The notes below the pieces were generated by a model. It was given only the letters and a program-made list of their open reading frames with translations. It was not told the DNA's origin and ran no database searches. DNA of 64,000 bases, taken from Hexactinellida sp. DTS-2022. Lineage: Eukaryota > Porifera > Hexactinellida. The position numbers and the translations under genes are program-made. Location: NCBI GenBank assembly GCA_028753945.1, contig JAPNXP010000013.1:2294001-2358000 (forward strand), given 5' to 3'. Shown here piece by piece: positions 48,426 through 60,142 of the stretch (the first letter of the stretch is position 1; every line of letters begins with the position of its first letter).

Positions 48426-51055
48426 CAGGGTTGTTTGATTTAAATCAATGATTTTTGTTAATAAAATCATGATTTAAATCAAAAATCTGATTTTAATCAA
48501 AATATCTGATTTTTATGATTTAAATCAGATTTTTATGTCTAATGATTTTTGCGAAAAGTAAAGAAATACATTGATAATTCACAATGTGACAAAAAAATTT
48601 CCCTGGCTTGCAATAGAAATATCCTAATTCCATATACTCTAGAAGGATAGAATCTTGAGATTACACCATCAGGACTTTGATTTTACGCCTTGACACCAAT
48701 TTCTGAATTTACCAATTTAGAATAAAAATTAATTGGTATTATCAACTTTTTATTCCCTTAAATTAGAAATATCATAGTGCAACAATAATATAATGTCTCT
48801 GTACTAAAGGAATTCCAATGTAATAACAGCTGCTTCAAAAGTGAGTTCTTTTTCGAGATTTACGCTTATACTGTAAATCACTTTCGCGCATTAGTCCCCA
48901 AAAATAGTCTCCCATCATGTTTCGTTATACACTCCTTGGTAACGGCGTTCAAAATCAAGTATATCTTGGTGGAAACGCTCACCTTGCTCCTCCGAGTATG
49001 CTCCCATGTTTTCCTTGAAATTATTTAGATGGGAATCAAGTAATGGAGCTTGAAGGACATTCTGCAGCACATTTTTCTGTAGTTGTTCACGAGGGTCTCA
49101 ACAAGTTCAACAATGTTGTGAGCCCTGTGATTGCCCAGGAAGCCACTTACCACCGCAATAAAGCTTTGCCAAGCTGCTCTCTCCTTTTTGGTGAGCTTCT
49201 TTGGAAATTCACTGCATTCCTGGATCTTCTTTATTTGTGGTCCGACAAAGACTCCAGCTTTCAGAAAGTTTAGGGAAGAAGTCTTGAAGATGCTTGAAAG
49301 CTGCGGAATCGCTATCAAGAGCTTTGACAAATTGCTTCATAAGGCCCAATTTTATATGCAGCGGAGGCATCAACACTTTCCTTCGGGCCACCAGTGGCTC
49401 CCACTTTACGTTCTTCTGCCCCACAGAGAATTCGGTCCGCTCTGGCCATTCCCGCCTGTGATAATGCGCGGCAGTGTCCCTGCTATCCCAAAGGCAAAGA
49501 AAGCAGGGGAACTTGGTCCAACCTCCTTGAAGATCCATCATGAATGCCACCATTTTGAAGTCTCCAATGACTTCCCAGCCGTACTCATCATACTTCAAGG
49601 CCTCTAGCAAGGACTTTACACTGTCGTATTCCTCTTTTAAAAGGACAGAGTGAGCTAGGGAAAGAGATGGGTATTTGTTACCATTATTGAGGAGCACGGC
49701 TTTGAGGCTCCTCGAGGAACTATCAATGAAAAGGCGCCATTCGTTCGGGTTACAGGAGATTCCGATAGCTTCGAACAGCCCGGTTATATTATGACAGAAA
49801 CAAAGCCCATTTTTATAAGTGAAGAAATCTGAAAAAGCTAGGTGACGTTTCCTCTGATCAGCGACATGGACAGTTTGATCTAATAAGTTCCACTGCTTGA
49901 GCCTAGATGTCAAGAGCTCGGCATTGGACTTTGTTAAATTAAGGTCTCTGATTAAGTCATTGATGTCTTTTTGGTTGGGATAGTATGGGTTCCTCTCTTC
50001 AGTTGGACCAGTGTAATTATATTCCGGATCTAGCATTTCTGATACTGACTCACTGCTTACATCTGAAGACGATTTCCCTCTCTCCATAGGAGTGGGAACT
50101 GGGATCTCAGGGCAATGTGGCACCGGAGCCATGGATGAAGGTAGGTCCGGATAAGTCACTTCAGCAGCGTTTAAGCCCTTGCGACGTTTTGATGGGTCAA
50201 CAGTGCAGAAGTAACAATCGCTTGAGTGGTCTGTAGGTTCCCTCCAAATCCTTGGGTTAGCGAATTTCATGGCTCTCTTTTCCCCTCTGTACCATCCTAC
50301 AAAAGATAGATATAATTGTCACTATAAACAAAATTTACAAAAGTGATTCGTCTAACTTACCTTCCAGAGTTTTTTTGCAGTACTCGCAGGAGAAATGAGG
50401 TGCCCACAATTTGTCTTGATCCCCTACAGGCACCCCGAAATATGCCTTGTAGGCCTCACACATCTTCGAAGATGCTGAAACTGAGTACTTCCTCGCTCGA
50501 GTCTTGATAAATTGGCCGCAGACATAGCAAAATGCATCTGCGGGATGTTTGCAACCTCTAGAGGCCATCTCAGAACTGGCACAAATATTAAAGTTCTGGA
50601 AATAAACTGAAATGAATAAGTCAAATTCCCTAGATATATGCTACTTTTTGTATAACTAGAAATCTCTAGAATCTATTGTTAAAATAGAAACTCAATAAAT
50701 CCATTAGTACAAAATTCACGTGAAATGTAGAGGCATTTCATTAAATTTAATAATGTCATTGTCCACATGACAAAAGCAAAGTTAGAAGAGAATAAAAGTA
50801 GTTTTGAATGCTTTACATGTGTAAGGAATTAGGAAATATCACTTGCAACCCAGGAACGAAATTTTTAAAATATTATGTCACATGGTGTATATATATATAT
50901 ATAATGAGTCTAATTACATTGATAATGATGTCATTATCAATGTAATTATTCCATTAGCCAAATAAAATACGTCAGTGTGATATAGATTGCAAAAAAACAA
51001 TTAAAATCAAAATTCTGATTTAAATAAATAAAAATCATGATATTTATCAACCCTG
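48426..51055 (-). mobile_element. Unclassified DNA element with CAGGGTTG ends
   Basis: Ends CAGGGTTGTTTGATTTAAAT and ATATTTATCAACCCTG. Both subterminal parts carry tandem and inverted TGATTTAAATCA motifs. Flanking duplication uncertain (CCGCC occurs on both sides but at unequal distance). It carries one minus-strand gene of a protein type widespread in arthropod and cnidarian genomes but, to my knowledge, without an assigned function. A (TA)n run lies at 50887-50904. Confidence 0.78.
48880..50568 (-). CDS. Protein of unknown function carried by the CAGGGTTG element
   Basis: Exon 1 (50568-50361) encodes a zinc-binding N-terminus, FCYVCGQFIKTRARKYSV and FSCEYCKKTLEG; a 64-nt intron (50297-50360, GTAAGT to TTGTAG) follows; exon 2 begins WYRGEKRAMKFANPRIWREP, with another Cys pair DCYFC and a long region containing EWRLFIDSSSRSLKAVLL, GDFKMVAFMMDLQGG, FPCFLCLWDSRD and LPPLHIKLGLMKQFVKALD. 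Near 49250 one frame change is needed to continue into VFVGPQIKKI and then GNHRAH; past 49020 the ending EEQGERFHQDI can be read in another frame. So it is slightly broken (at least two shifts). The Asp/Glu/His-rich core might be a nuclease, but I do not know its family. Its place inside TIRs suggests a transposase. Confidence 0.7.
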
Positions 51056-51317
51056 CCGCCTACATGGACCTAAAGTATATATTCACAAGATGAAAGAATT
51101 CTTGAAAGACTAAGAAAGGCACTGGAATTGTATAGGTGCCATCCTGTCATGTTAAATTAGTGATATCCATGTGAAATATTGTGCGTAAATTCTGATTGTC
51201 CGTTGTTTGGAATAAATTTTGTAATAAGACACACATTCGGGGCCAGTTCCCTGTCCGTTGTTCGGGATTGGGAGTTGTCCGCTTCTCGGGGTGTCCGTTT
51301 TGGGAGTCTCTACTGTA

Positions 51318-51935
51318 CATAGCAAAAAGTACAATTACCGATTCAACACCTTTTGAATTATGTGGCCATTTTTACACCGCCATATGCAGGCTTGACGTGG
51401 ATATGGATATCGCTTTTTTGTCATATCCAAGGATATTGTGGAAATCCATTTCAAATACATATAACTTCGAAAATATTTCAAACCAGGGTTCTAAAAAATT
51501 AGTGTGAAAATTAAGTTGGCCTTAGTTTTTTTTGTCCTACACAATCTAGGTTGACTAATTCATTGGAAATGGCAAGAATTATTGATTATTCATGATTGTT
51601 AATTATGCTCATAATCATTTGTGGATCATATAATACCAGCGGAAGTAGTAATATTCGACCCATTTTAGGTTCTTAAGAGCTCAATTTTTTACATTAATAT
51701 ACCACTAATTTGCCCAAAAATCTGAGGGGTGAAGGAATAAGTCAAATACAACTATTACTAAAATAATCAATAATCAATTCGAAAATTACAAAATATTTTA
51801 AAAATCTCCCCCTAAAATTTGGCCATAGAAGTAAATTAAAAACTGGCTAAACTGCATGGATAATTATCCCTTTATATAGTTGGGTAAAGCTATAGAACAT
51901 TCTAGAACATAATGTAAACTAAGTACATCCATTGT
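51318..51935. other. AT-rich spacer, nothing recognised
   Basis: No open frame with family resemblance and no terminal repeats seen. Confidence 0.45.
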
Positions 51936-51936
51936 A

Positions 51937-52927
51937 CAGTAAACTCCAGTAGGGAACACCTCCGATTAAGGAACAACTCTGCTTAGGGGACACTTTTCTT
52001 TAGTCCCGATTTTCTACTATGCTTTAACATTGATACCTACCTCCCATTAAGGAACACCCTTTTGTGTCCCAAATGTCACTTAACCATTCAGATGGACCTA
52101 TCATTAAGGAACATTCGTATTTAATAATATTTATCATAATTTTTGGGGATAGTTTTGATCTCAAGTCATTTTAGCCAATATACATTAATTGGCATAAGTG
52201 TCTCTGCCAGGTGCCAATTCTGGCACAAGTGGCACTAATAAAATGTGCTGTATCTCCGTAGAAAATAATCGTATTGGTTTGAAATTATGCATTTAGAGTA
52301 ATCGACCATGTGGAATTCAAATCTGCAATCAGAACTTGTATATTGTAATTGCATCTTAATTAATGATCAGAATTTTGTATTTAATTAGCTAATTATATAG
52401 TTAATGAGTTTATCACCTCCCTAAAAATCTGAATTCAAAAATTTCCCTATTACAGTCAGGTCTGCTTATTATGAACAAGATTTCGTCTGCTTAATATGAA
52501 GATTTTTTATTATGAACAAACCCTACGGTCCCGATTTAACAACTTACATAGGGTTTGTATTAAGTTGAGTTCGCTTATTATGAAGTCTCTCTATTATGAA
52601 CACAATTTTTGGTCCCTTGAATGTTCATAATAAAAGAACCTGACTGTATATTTTAATTGACATATAAATTTATCAAAATAGCCATGTTGAAACATTTAAT
52701 AATGTTAATATGATACTATAAGCATTAATTTATGAATACAAATTATTGCTCTTCAAATTCTTTTGGCCGGTTAGTGTACATATTGAGCATATTTATAACA
52801 AACATTCATACACCTTACAAAGTTTATGATAGGCTCCTAAAAGGCAGACCTCTTATCAAGGAACACCTCCATATTAGGAACATTTTTCAGCAGTCCCCAA
52901 AGTGTTCCCTAATTAGAAGTTTTACTG
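51937..52927. mobile_element. Tigger/pogo-type MITE, 991 bp
   Basis: Ends CAGTAAACTCCAGTAGGGAA and TTCCCTAATTAGAAGTTTTACTG (last bases ACTG), TA on both sides. TAAGGAACA motifs recur near both ends. Contains a complete 194-bp MITE. Confidence 0.82.
52453..52646. mobile_element. Tigger/pogo-type MITE, 194 bp, copy 2
   Basis: Same ends and length as the copy at 35265, with about six differences. Flanked by TA. Confidence 0.92.
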
Positions 52928-53240
52928 TAGTTATAAATTATATTGTATAGATCCTCATAATCGTATTCTAAAAGAATACATACCTAAACAAAACAATGCA
53001 ATATGCATTTGAATGAATATAACTCAGCGATTACAAAGAGGACTTAATTCTGAGTAAACTTTGAAGTAATGACAACTTATATAAAGACGTCCTATAGTAA
53101 ATTTAGACCATTTCATGTGGAGACAAGGTTTGTCTTTCTGTAAAAGTGGTATTCATATAAGTGTGAATAACTAACTGACAATACTCACAATTAATGATGC
53201 GATGCAAAATGCAAAAAAATGACACGTAGACTGACGTAGT

Positions 53241-53265
53241 CATATATATATATATATATATATAT
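53241..53265. repeat. (TA)n microsatellite
   Basis: About 12 TA units. Confidence 0.85.
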
Positions 53266-53524
53266 TTCGCAATTTTTCGAAATACAAAAGTAAGTGGAAC
53301 GAATAAAATAAACGAATTATTGAGAATGTCCATTCTCAACAGACCTTGTCCACCAAGAATAGGGGGAGAACGGCTTGTGGGGACAGTTACGACAACTGTA
53401 AAAGATTAGCGAGTTTGTAGCTCAACATGCGCCGAATCTAACGCTATCATCCCCGTTAGCATTTATATTGTGTATATGTACTATTTTTTCATAATGCTTT
53501 TGAGAACACAATTTAGGACAAATA

Positions 53525-53830
53525 AATGATAATGAGTAAGCATATTGGCAATCTGATGTGACCAACGTGTCCGCATCATTAATATACATGTTCTATTAAA
53601 TCTTCAGAGTTTTATCTCTAAGAGGGCGCGAATTATGTGCCGATTAAATGAATTTTCAGGGTTCTGAATGTTCCAATGACGTCATAACTTGTCGAGGTGT
53701 AATAAATTTTGAGTGAAAATCTCAACTTGTTTGCGGGTGCCAAAAGTTACCCCTATATGCCAAAATACACATTTGAAACCGTTCACTTTCTTTAATCAAC
53801 TCGGAACGGAACATACGAACAAATATATAC
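53525..53830 (-). repeat. Dispersed repeat R2, copy 2
   Basis: Reverse orientation relative to 2113-2410 and about 80% alike by eye. R1 is not next to it here, so R1 and R2 can occur apart. Confidence 0.7.
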
Positions 53831-53969
53831 ATATTTATACATACTGTATATATATACAGCCTTGTGTTTTGATAGTATAGATATGTTTTAATCTATTAAT
53901 CAAATTTCTACTTAGTAGATATTTTAGGTCAGCTATGGTTGTATATAGGCGTGTATATAGTAAGATCTA

Positions 53970-54165
53970 TCATGGTTCAGTGTATTATACAACTATTTGT
54001 AAATACACTCCTAATCCTGATCCAATTTTCATACGCCTAGACACAAACAATGTTACGGTATAGGAGAAATTCCAATTTTTCGCTCCTAATTAAGTTTTGC
54101 CAAAAATTATACTCCAAAAGGAGCATGTCTCGCTCTGGATAATTCCCTAAAATGGATTCATACTC
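53970..54165. repeat. R4 repeat (GGAGCG family), copy 2
   Basis: Matches 44085-44275. It lies shortly before a larger MITE with the same GGAGCG motifs, to which it may be related. Confidence 0.65.
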
Positions 54166-54429
54166 CATGTTAATTTGGAATGCTTTATAAACAAATCTAA
54201 GTTATACTAAATACTAATCATTGACGAGTATAGTATGTTGTTAGGTAGAACTAGCGGAATTTTAATTTGTGCCCAGGCAATTAGGGAATCAGCATACAAA
54301 TTTATTGAATTTGCTATTAATTAAAAATAAATCTTAAATTTTAAATAATCTGAAATCGCTGAGAAATCAAAATATACACTGGATTGTGTAATAAATATTT
54401 CAAGAGATTGTTAGTGGAGTTTACTTATA

Positions 54430-55318
54430 CAGCGATCATCGGCGTATATAATAAAAAAACCTGGCTACTTTCTTCCGAATGTTTTTATGTTTATAAAAAA
54501 ATACCATCTGTAGAAACTAGCCAGGTTATTTAAAACCAGAGCATTAAGCGCTCCTCATTTTTTGGAACGCGCTCCCGCTCCGCGCTCCTAATCATAATAA
54601 GGAGCGGCGCTCCAGTTTTCGCTCCTCGAAAAAAAGGAAGCGCACTCTCGCTCCTGAAAAATTGGAGCGGGCTCACTTTGCGCTCCTTCATTTCTTATGT
54701 ACCAAAATGTGTTAAATAAACAAAGTTATTTCTCCAGTTAACTAACTCTGATTTTCACTTAAAAACTGTGGGAACCTCATGAAACTTATATTATTACACC
54801 ATCTATGAATATTTACGTACCAAATTATACTTGCCCTAGTTTATATAATGTAATTGTACGTGAAGGTATCGATTTTTTAAATTGATAAAACTAACACAAA
54901 TTTCCAATCAAAATTAATATATATACGTATATATTATCTGTTAATTCACTAGATATACTGAATTACATAATCAATTTCCTTTTGCCTTCTATAACATCCA
55001 ATCTATTGATGTTTCGTGATTACTAGTTACCTTACATAATATTAGTCACCCATTTAGTCTAGAACTAAAGTTTTCGTATGCAGCCAATTAGAAATAAACT
55101 GAGCCTATATATGTTTCACTCCGTTCTCACCATTTCCAGGAGCGGGCTCCAGTGAGCGCGGTCCTAAAAATTTGGAGCTCACTCCAGCTTCCGCTCCTCA
55201 GATCTAAAAGGAGCGCGCTCCACCTTGCGCTCCTGAAAAATGACGCGCGCACTTGGTGCGCCGCTCCTTGAGCGCACTCCTTTAATGCTGTGTTTAAAAC
55301 AAACGCCGATGATCGCTG
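54430..55318. mobile_element. Short MITE with CAGCGATCATCGGCGT ends, split by another MITE
   Basis: Ends CAGCGATCATCGGCGT and ACGCCGATGATCGCTG. Without the insert it is about 125 bp. Only ATA is repeated at the flanks, so the target duplication is unclear. Confidence 0.7.
54537..55292. mobile_element. hAT-type MITE rich in GGAGCGCGCTCC
   Basis: Ends CAGAGCATTAAG and CTTTAATGCTGTG, perfect 8-bp duplication TTTAAAAC (54529-54536, 55293-55300). Both subterminal regions are packed with GGAGCGCGCTCC-like palindromes. Confidence 0.88.
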
Positions 55319-55917
55319 ATAATTAAATTCTTGTTAGTGTGATCACAACAAATCAATGCATTCCAAGGCAGTTCATTTTCAATAATAATTTGTAAGAACT
55401 ATCGCAACATACAAATAACAGTGAATCACTGTTGCTGTGTGAGAATTTCGTATATTTCGTAACTGAGTTAGAGATGTATTTACTTCAAAAAGGTAACAAG
55501 AATACAGTACACGTATCACACAACAGTGTTTTGAATGCATATTTTGATTCTTTCAATGTAACAACATTCTCCCATTGACTTTGCCTTATAAACAAAAATT
55601 ACTGTAATTCAGTCATTGGTGGACCGATATTGATTCTTTTTGGCTCATTTTGCTTCTTTCAACGAGAACTATAACACGAGAATAGGTATTATGGCTACTT
55701 TTTAAAAAATGGGAGTGTAAGCAGGGGAGTCAGAAGGGGGAGCACAGGGGGCACCTGCCCCCCTCAAAAATCCCCCCCCCCCCAAATGTGCCCCCTCATC
55801 AGTGCATCCCCTCGCCTGTGCCCCCTTCCCCTGTCCAAATAGATTAAATAACACACCAATGATACACAGAGTTCAAATGTCATGATACTACTGCTCTTAG
55901 CGTTACACTACATACAC

Positions 55918-56753
55918 CAGGGTTGGGTTCAATTACATTTGTTCAATTACAATTACGAATCAATTACAAGACATGTAAAATTTTCAATTACAATTAATTA
56001 CAATTGTGGATACCGTATACGAAAATGTTCCAATTACAATTACATTTCAATTTTTTCCCCCAATTACAATTAATTACAATTACATTGTATGGTTATTAAC
56101 TTTTACTATCAAAAGAAATGACAATTTACTATTTATGAAATATAGTGATTAAATATAGGAGCATTGTAAATGAATATTGAATATACTACTTTATTATAAC
56201 AATCGAAAGTTATAATTTATATAATTATTTTGACTAGTATATTTGTATGTTTGGCTTCCTTGTTAACGAGGAATTAATTGTTTCATTTGTTATTTCACAG
56301 TTACATGCATTTTAGTATTCACACCATGAAAAACTAAAACGTAATTGAAACGTAATTGAACAATTAAACCAAATGGAAAACTCAATTTTAATTAATTACG
56401 ATTATCAGACTCCTTTATTAAATTTTTTAATTACAATTACATTACAATTACAGTGTAATTGTAATTAATTACCAATTACACAATTATAATTGTAATTGGC
56501 CCCAACCCTGAGGAATTAATTGTTTCATTTGTTATTTCACAGTTACATGCATTTTTAGTATTCACACCATGAAAAACTAAAACGTAATTGAATCGTAATT
56601 GAACAATTAAACCAAATGGAAAACTCAATTTTAATTAATTACGATTATCAGACTCCTTTATTAAATTTTTTAATTACAATTACATTACAATTACAGTGTA
56701 ATTGTAATTAATTACCAATTACACAATTATAATTGTAATTGGCCCCAACCCTG
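55918..56753. mobile_element. hAT-type MITE rich in CAATTACAATTA
   Basis: Ends CAGGGTTGGGTTCAATTACA and TGTAATTGGCCCCAACCCTG, perfect 8-bp duplication ACATACAC (55910-55917, 56754-56761). Nested in the hAT element. Its right half is duplicated in tandem. Confidence 0.92.
56268..56751. repeat. 2 x 242-bp tandem duplication of the MITE's right part
   Basis: GAGGAATTAATTGTTTC starts both units (56268 and 56510). The units are nearly identical and each ends in the MITE terminus CCCCAACCCT, so the element has two right ends. Confidence 0.9.
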
Positions 56754-56762
56754 ACATACACG

Positions 56763-59208
56763 CTACACAATGTGCATCTTTCTGTTGCACCGCTCCTTGA
56801 ACACCTGCACCACCCGGGCGAAATCGTCAGCAGCTATTGCCTTTGCTCGCTGACGATGCACACAGAGCATAGCTAACGAGTCCAATCGATCGTCCGTCAT
56901 CACTGTCCGCAGCCACGTATTAATGCGGCGCATGGAACTAAACGATCGCTCGCAACTCGCAGTGCCCACCGGGATAGTCACAGCGATTTGAGCGAGGCCG
57001 TAGAGTGAGGCCATGACCATACGGTAGGGTTCTATCAGGACGAGTAGCTCAGTGATACATCTAGGAGGGGTGAACTCTTCGTCTTCTCTCGTCTTGTTTG
57101 AGATGAGCATGTAGTGCTTCTTTGTCCACGCCGTAATGGTCGGCGAACTCAGAAAGTCCACGGTCCATAAGGAGAAAGTTGGGAGACGCTAGTGCATTCT
57201 CGCCTTTGAAGCGTCTTTCCAACACACGTAAATAGTCAGATTCAGAGCCAAAACCTCCACAAGGTCAGCAGCGGCGTCTCTCCGTGCGAGTCTCACAGGT
57301 CTGTGCACCGGTGCCGGGAGGTCTAGTTCCTCTCGGAGATTCATGAAGCGTTGGCATATCTTTCTCCATCCAGGTCCTCCTACCCAATCCCCAGCACCAG
57401 TAGACGCGGTCAGCTCACTGCGACAGTATTCAATAGTAGCATCGACCATCAGGTTCGCTGCTGGCAAGTCCAAAGTTTCCTTCTGGAGAGCTAGATGAAG
57501 TGCCTTCAGCTGGTGAAGGACCTCCTCAATAAAGCACAGTTCTATGACAAACATGGTGTCTATGACCTGCAAGAGCCCCTTGAATCAGTGCCGCGAGACG
57601 CATCAGTCGGGTCATTGCTTTCAGCGAAGTGCGACAGGGTGTAAAAACGATGATAGGCAAGTTGTCCCGAGTACTGTGGCATGCAGCATGTTGACAGACC
57701 CATCTAGTGTCAGAGTCGTGCATCTCCAAGCGGTTTATACCAGCGCGCTTCTCGTACATAGCATGCACCACTGAACTCGACAAGAATGAATAGAGAGACG
57801 AAAGGAGGTGGAAAACGTCCTGCGCCTTCTCTACTCTCTTGATGGCACCCACTGTGGCGAGGTTGAGACGATGGGCGGAGCAGTGTACAAATATAGCCCT
57901 GCCGTTTGTGGTTTCGGAGATGCGGCGTTGGACACCTGAGATATGGCCGCTCATGGTACTTGCTCCGTCGAATGACTGCGCGACCATTCCTGACAGAGGA
58001 ATGTGTGCAGATTCCAAAGCTTTGCTGAATCTCGGCGGAGGGATGCGGCAGTTAGACTGGCAGCACGTGAGAACCCGAGGAAACTGTCTTAAGCACTTCC
58101 TTTGAGGAAAGAGCGGGACGTGATGGCTATCTGTTCATGCTTCCCTGCATCCCTAGACTCGTCCGCGAGAACAGAGTAAAAGCCATCGTCGAAAATTTCC
58201 TGTGCCACATCCTGACGGATCAGAGAAGCCTGGATCTCTAGGAGTTCGTTCTGAATTGTGGCGGAAGTATAGTACTTTCTAGTTTCTACCACTCCTCAGT
58301 TTGTCTAACACAACCGAATCGTGCTTCGACACCAACTCCATAGGCTCCAAGACGTTCCCCTTATTGGACGCAGTCTCCCTCACGATGGCCACGAAGTGCG
58401 ACACCCTGACGGGCGCAGAAGTTGATCACTTCTGCTACACTGCGGACGTATTGGGTGTTGTCCATTGCCAGCTTCATGGAGACCTTGTCCATAAACGTCC
58501 GGATGCCGCCCGTCTGCAGAGATGTCTTCCAGTTGACCAACGCAACCTCGCAATACTTGTGGGCAGCGTGGTTGTGATCCTTCTTGATCTCTTCGAGGGC
58601 ATCCTTCCAGTTCTCAAACGGGTACCCTCTATCTCCCAAGTCTTGAAGGTCCTCGTCCCAAAGTGGCGACAGCGGTGACACTACATGTTGTCCACTAGAC
58701 TGGAATACTCCAGCCAGTCGAACTGCGCATTGTCCATCAACGGTACGGAAGGAGCGATTCTTGCCCTGTACCTGCTGGATCGGGTACCCTGACAGGTTGC
58801 TTGCACACCACTGCCGCCGTCCCGGGACCACGACAGGTCTGAAGGGCCACGAGCTCTGTGACCATCCGCTGTTGCGGATGCTTGTGGAAGCACCTCCTCG
58901 GGATCCTCGTCACACTCCGCTCTGTCGAACTCTAAGTAGGCCGCGAAGTCGCCCGCATCAGCTCGAGGAGCGTTGAGGCGCTCTTCGATACGCAGCATAT
59001 CGTGCTCGTCCTCAAACGCTTCGCGAAGCTCAGCGGGTTCCGACTCTGAGCTCGACAGGGCACCATAGTCGGCCGAACACTGTACATATTCAGTGTGCTA
59101 CACTAAATTTACTGGAGGCTTATGAGTCAGAATTCTAGCAAAAATAAGTGAAAATAAATGGACAACGGGTGCTCTTACCTTCTGAAGACTCGATTTTAAT
59201 TTCGCCAT
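56763..59208 (-). pseudogene. hAT transposase, frameshifted
   Basis: Exon 1 (59208-59179) encodes MAKLKSSLQK; a 99-nt intron (59080-59178, GTAAGA to TACAG) precedes exon 2, which starts CSADYGALSSSESEPAELRE. The rest can be followed as DLQDLGDRGYPFENWKDALE (TTF-type region), SVLADESRDAGKHEQIAI with a catalytic Asp, SFDGASTMSGHISGVQRRIS, IFVHCSAHRLNLATVGA and the dimerisation domain VTIPVGTASCERSFSSMRRI. Neighbouring frames overlap at about 58830, 58290-58360, 58020-58090, 57550 and 57170, so about five shifts. Close in layout to ZMYM1-like hAT proteins. Confidence 0.87.
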
Positions 59209-59396
59209 AAATATATCCGATGTGACACTATCAAAAAAGACATAGAAACACTTGGGGGTTTATACTACTAAGAATTTGCTTTTTGTCTGTGCCCCCTCTA
59301 AATTCTGATTTCCCCCTCCCCAAATTCACGCTTCCGACGCCCCTGGGTGTAAGATTCTAGAATTATACCCGATTTAGTAAGTCTTATATTTTAGAG

Positions 59397-59724
59397 CAGG
59401 GTTTCCCAAAATGGGGTCCGCGGACCCTTTGGGGTCCGCGAGGCACTTTTTGCTAGAACCGAGAGATATAATTAAAACAATTTTTATAGTGAGATATTTT
59501 GCAAATTTGTATTATTAATCATTTCTTGTGAGCAAAAATGTTAGTAATGCAGGTTTAATATGTAGTATGACCATAGTTTCGCTTTTTTCTGTCATAATTT
59601 AATAGTATTTCCTAAAATACGAGCCTAGCAATTTTTGAATATTATTTCATCGGGGACCGCGAGACAATCCCAAATTAATATGGGACCAAAATGCCATTCT
59701 TTTCAAAAAGTTTGGGAAGCACTG
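59397..59724. mobile_element. hAT (Charlie-type) MITE, 328 bp
   Basis: Ends CAGGGTTTCCCAAAATGG and AAGTTTGGGAAGCACTG, with GGTCCGCGGACC inside the left end, a hallmark of Charlie-type hAT elements. Flanks TTTTAGAG and TTTTGGAG (8 bp, one mismatch). Confidence 0.88.
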
Positions 59725-60035
59725 TTTTGGAGCATTACTTTATTTATTTAACGGCTTGGTAAACACTTATGATATATTTTATTCATAAAAAAATAAGGCC
59801 GATCTTCGTGAAAGGATTCAATCTGCTGAACAGTTGATGTTGCTTCTGAAACTAGTACAGTATATCTTTATTCACTCAAAGCTTCAAGTCAATCGGACCT
59901 CTAGTTTGGTTTCGAAGCAAAATGAGTTTCAGCTTTTTCGACGGCGATTAATATAGTTGCCCGTGACCTTCGATATATAAGGCGTGAGTCCTGGTTTGAA
60001 CCATGGATTACTTAAAGTGGATTGAAAAATATACA

Positions 60036-60142
60036 AAATTGCAGCCTGTGCCGAGGCATGTTCCTTTGGTGGCACTATATTTTCTTGGTGGTTTATTGAT
60101 AGTGCCTCCAAAGGAACATGCTGTTGGCACAGGCTGCAATTT
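60036..60142. repeat. 107-nt perfect-arm hairpin
   Basis: Arms of about 43 nt pair almost fully: AAATTGCAGCCTGTGCC, then GGCATGTTCCTTTGG and GGCACTAT, with a 20-nt loop (60079-60098) and one small bulge (GAG opposite AACA) plus one mismatch. The size and shape are those of a microRNA precursor or a tiny foldback. No target duplication seen. Confidence 0.75.

Larger units (their letters stand above)
43711..51315 (-). mobile_element. Tigger/pogo DNA transposon with two large insertions
   Basis: Ends CAGTGGAGTCTCCGAATAAC and TTTTGGGAGTCTCTACTG, both next to TA. Inside each end a subterminal GTCCGCTTCTCGG-type motif recurs in mirrored orientation. It encodes a CENP-B/DDE_1-type transposase on the minus strand. 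P-like element P4 interrupts the gene and an unclassified element (48426-51055) sits in the 5' flank; without these the element would be about 3.2 kb. Confidence 0.85.
55722..59345 (-). mobile_element. hAT DNA transposon, GC-rich, lightly decayed
   Basis: Ends CAGGGGAGTCAGAAGG and CTTCCGACGCCCCTG; 8-bp flanks AGTGTAAG and GGTGTAAG (one mismatch). One minus-strand transposase gene fills the right two thirds; a separate hAT-type MITE is inserted between the gene's stop and the left TIR. Coding DNA is strikingly richer in GC than the host genes and flanks. Confidence 0.9.

Noticed and set aside
49131-49607. A 158-residue plus-strand open frame
   Set aside because: Shadow of the conserved minus-strand gene of the CAGGGTTG element, which explains the open frame.
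57544-58976. Several plus-strand open frames with Cys and Arg
   Set aside because: Antisense to the GC-rich hAT transposase; high GC reduces chance stops.
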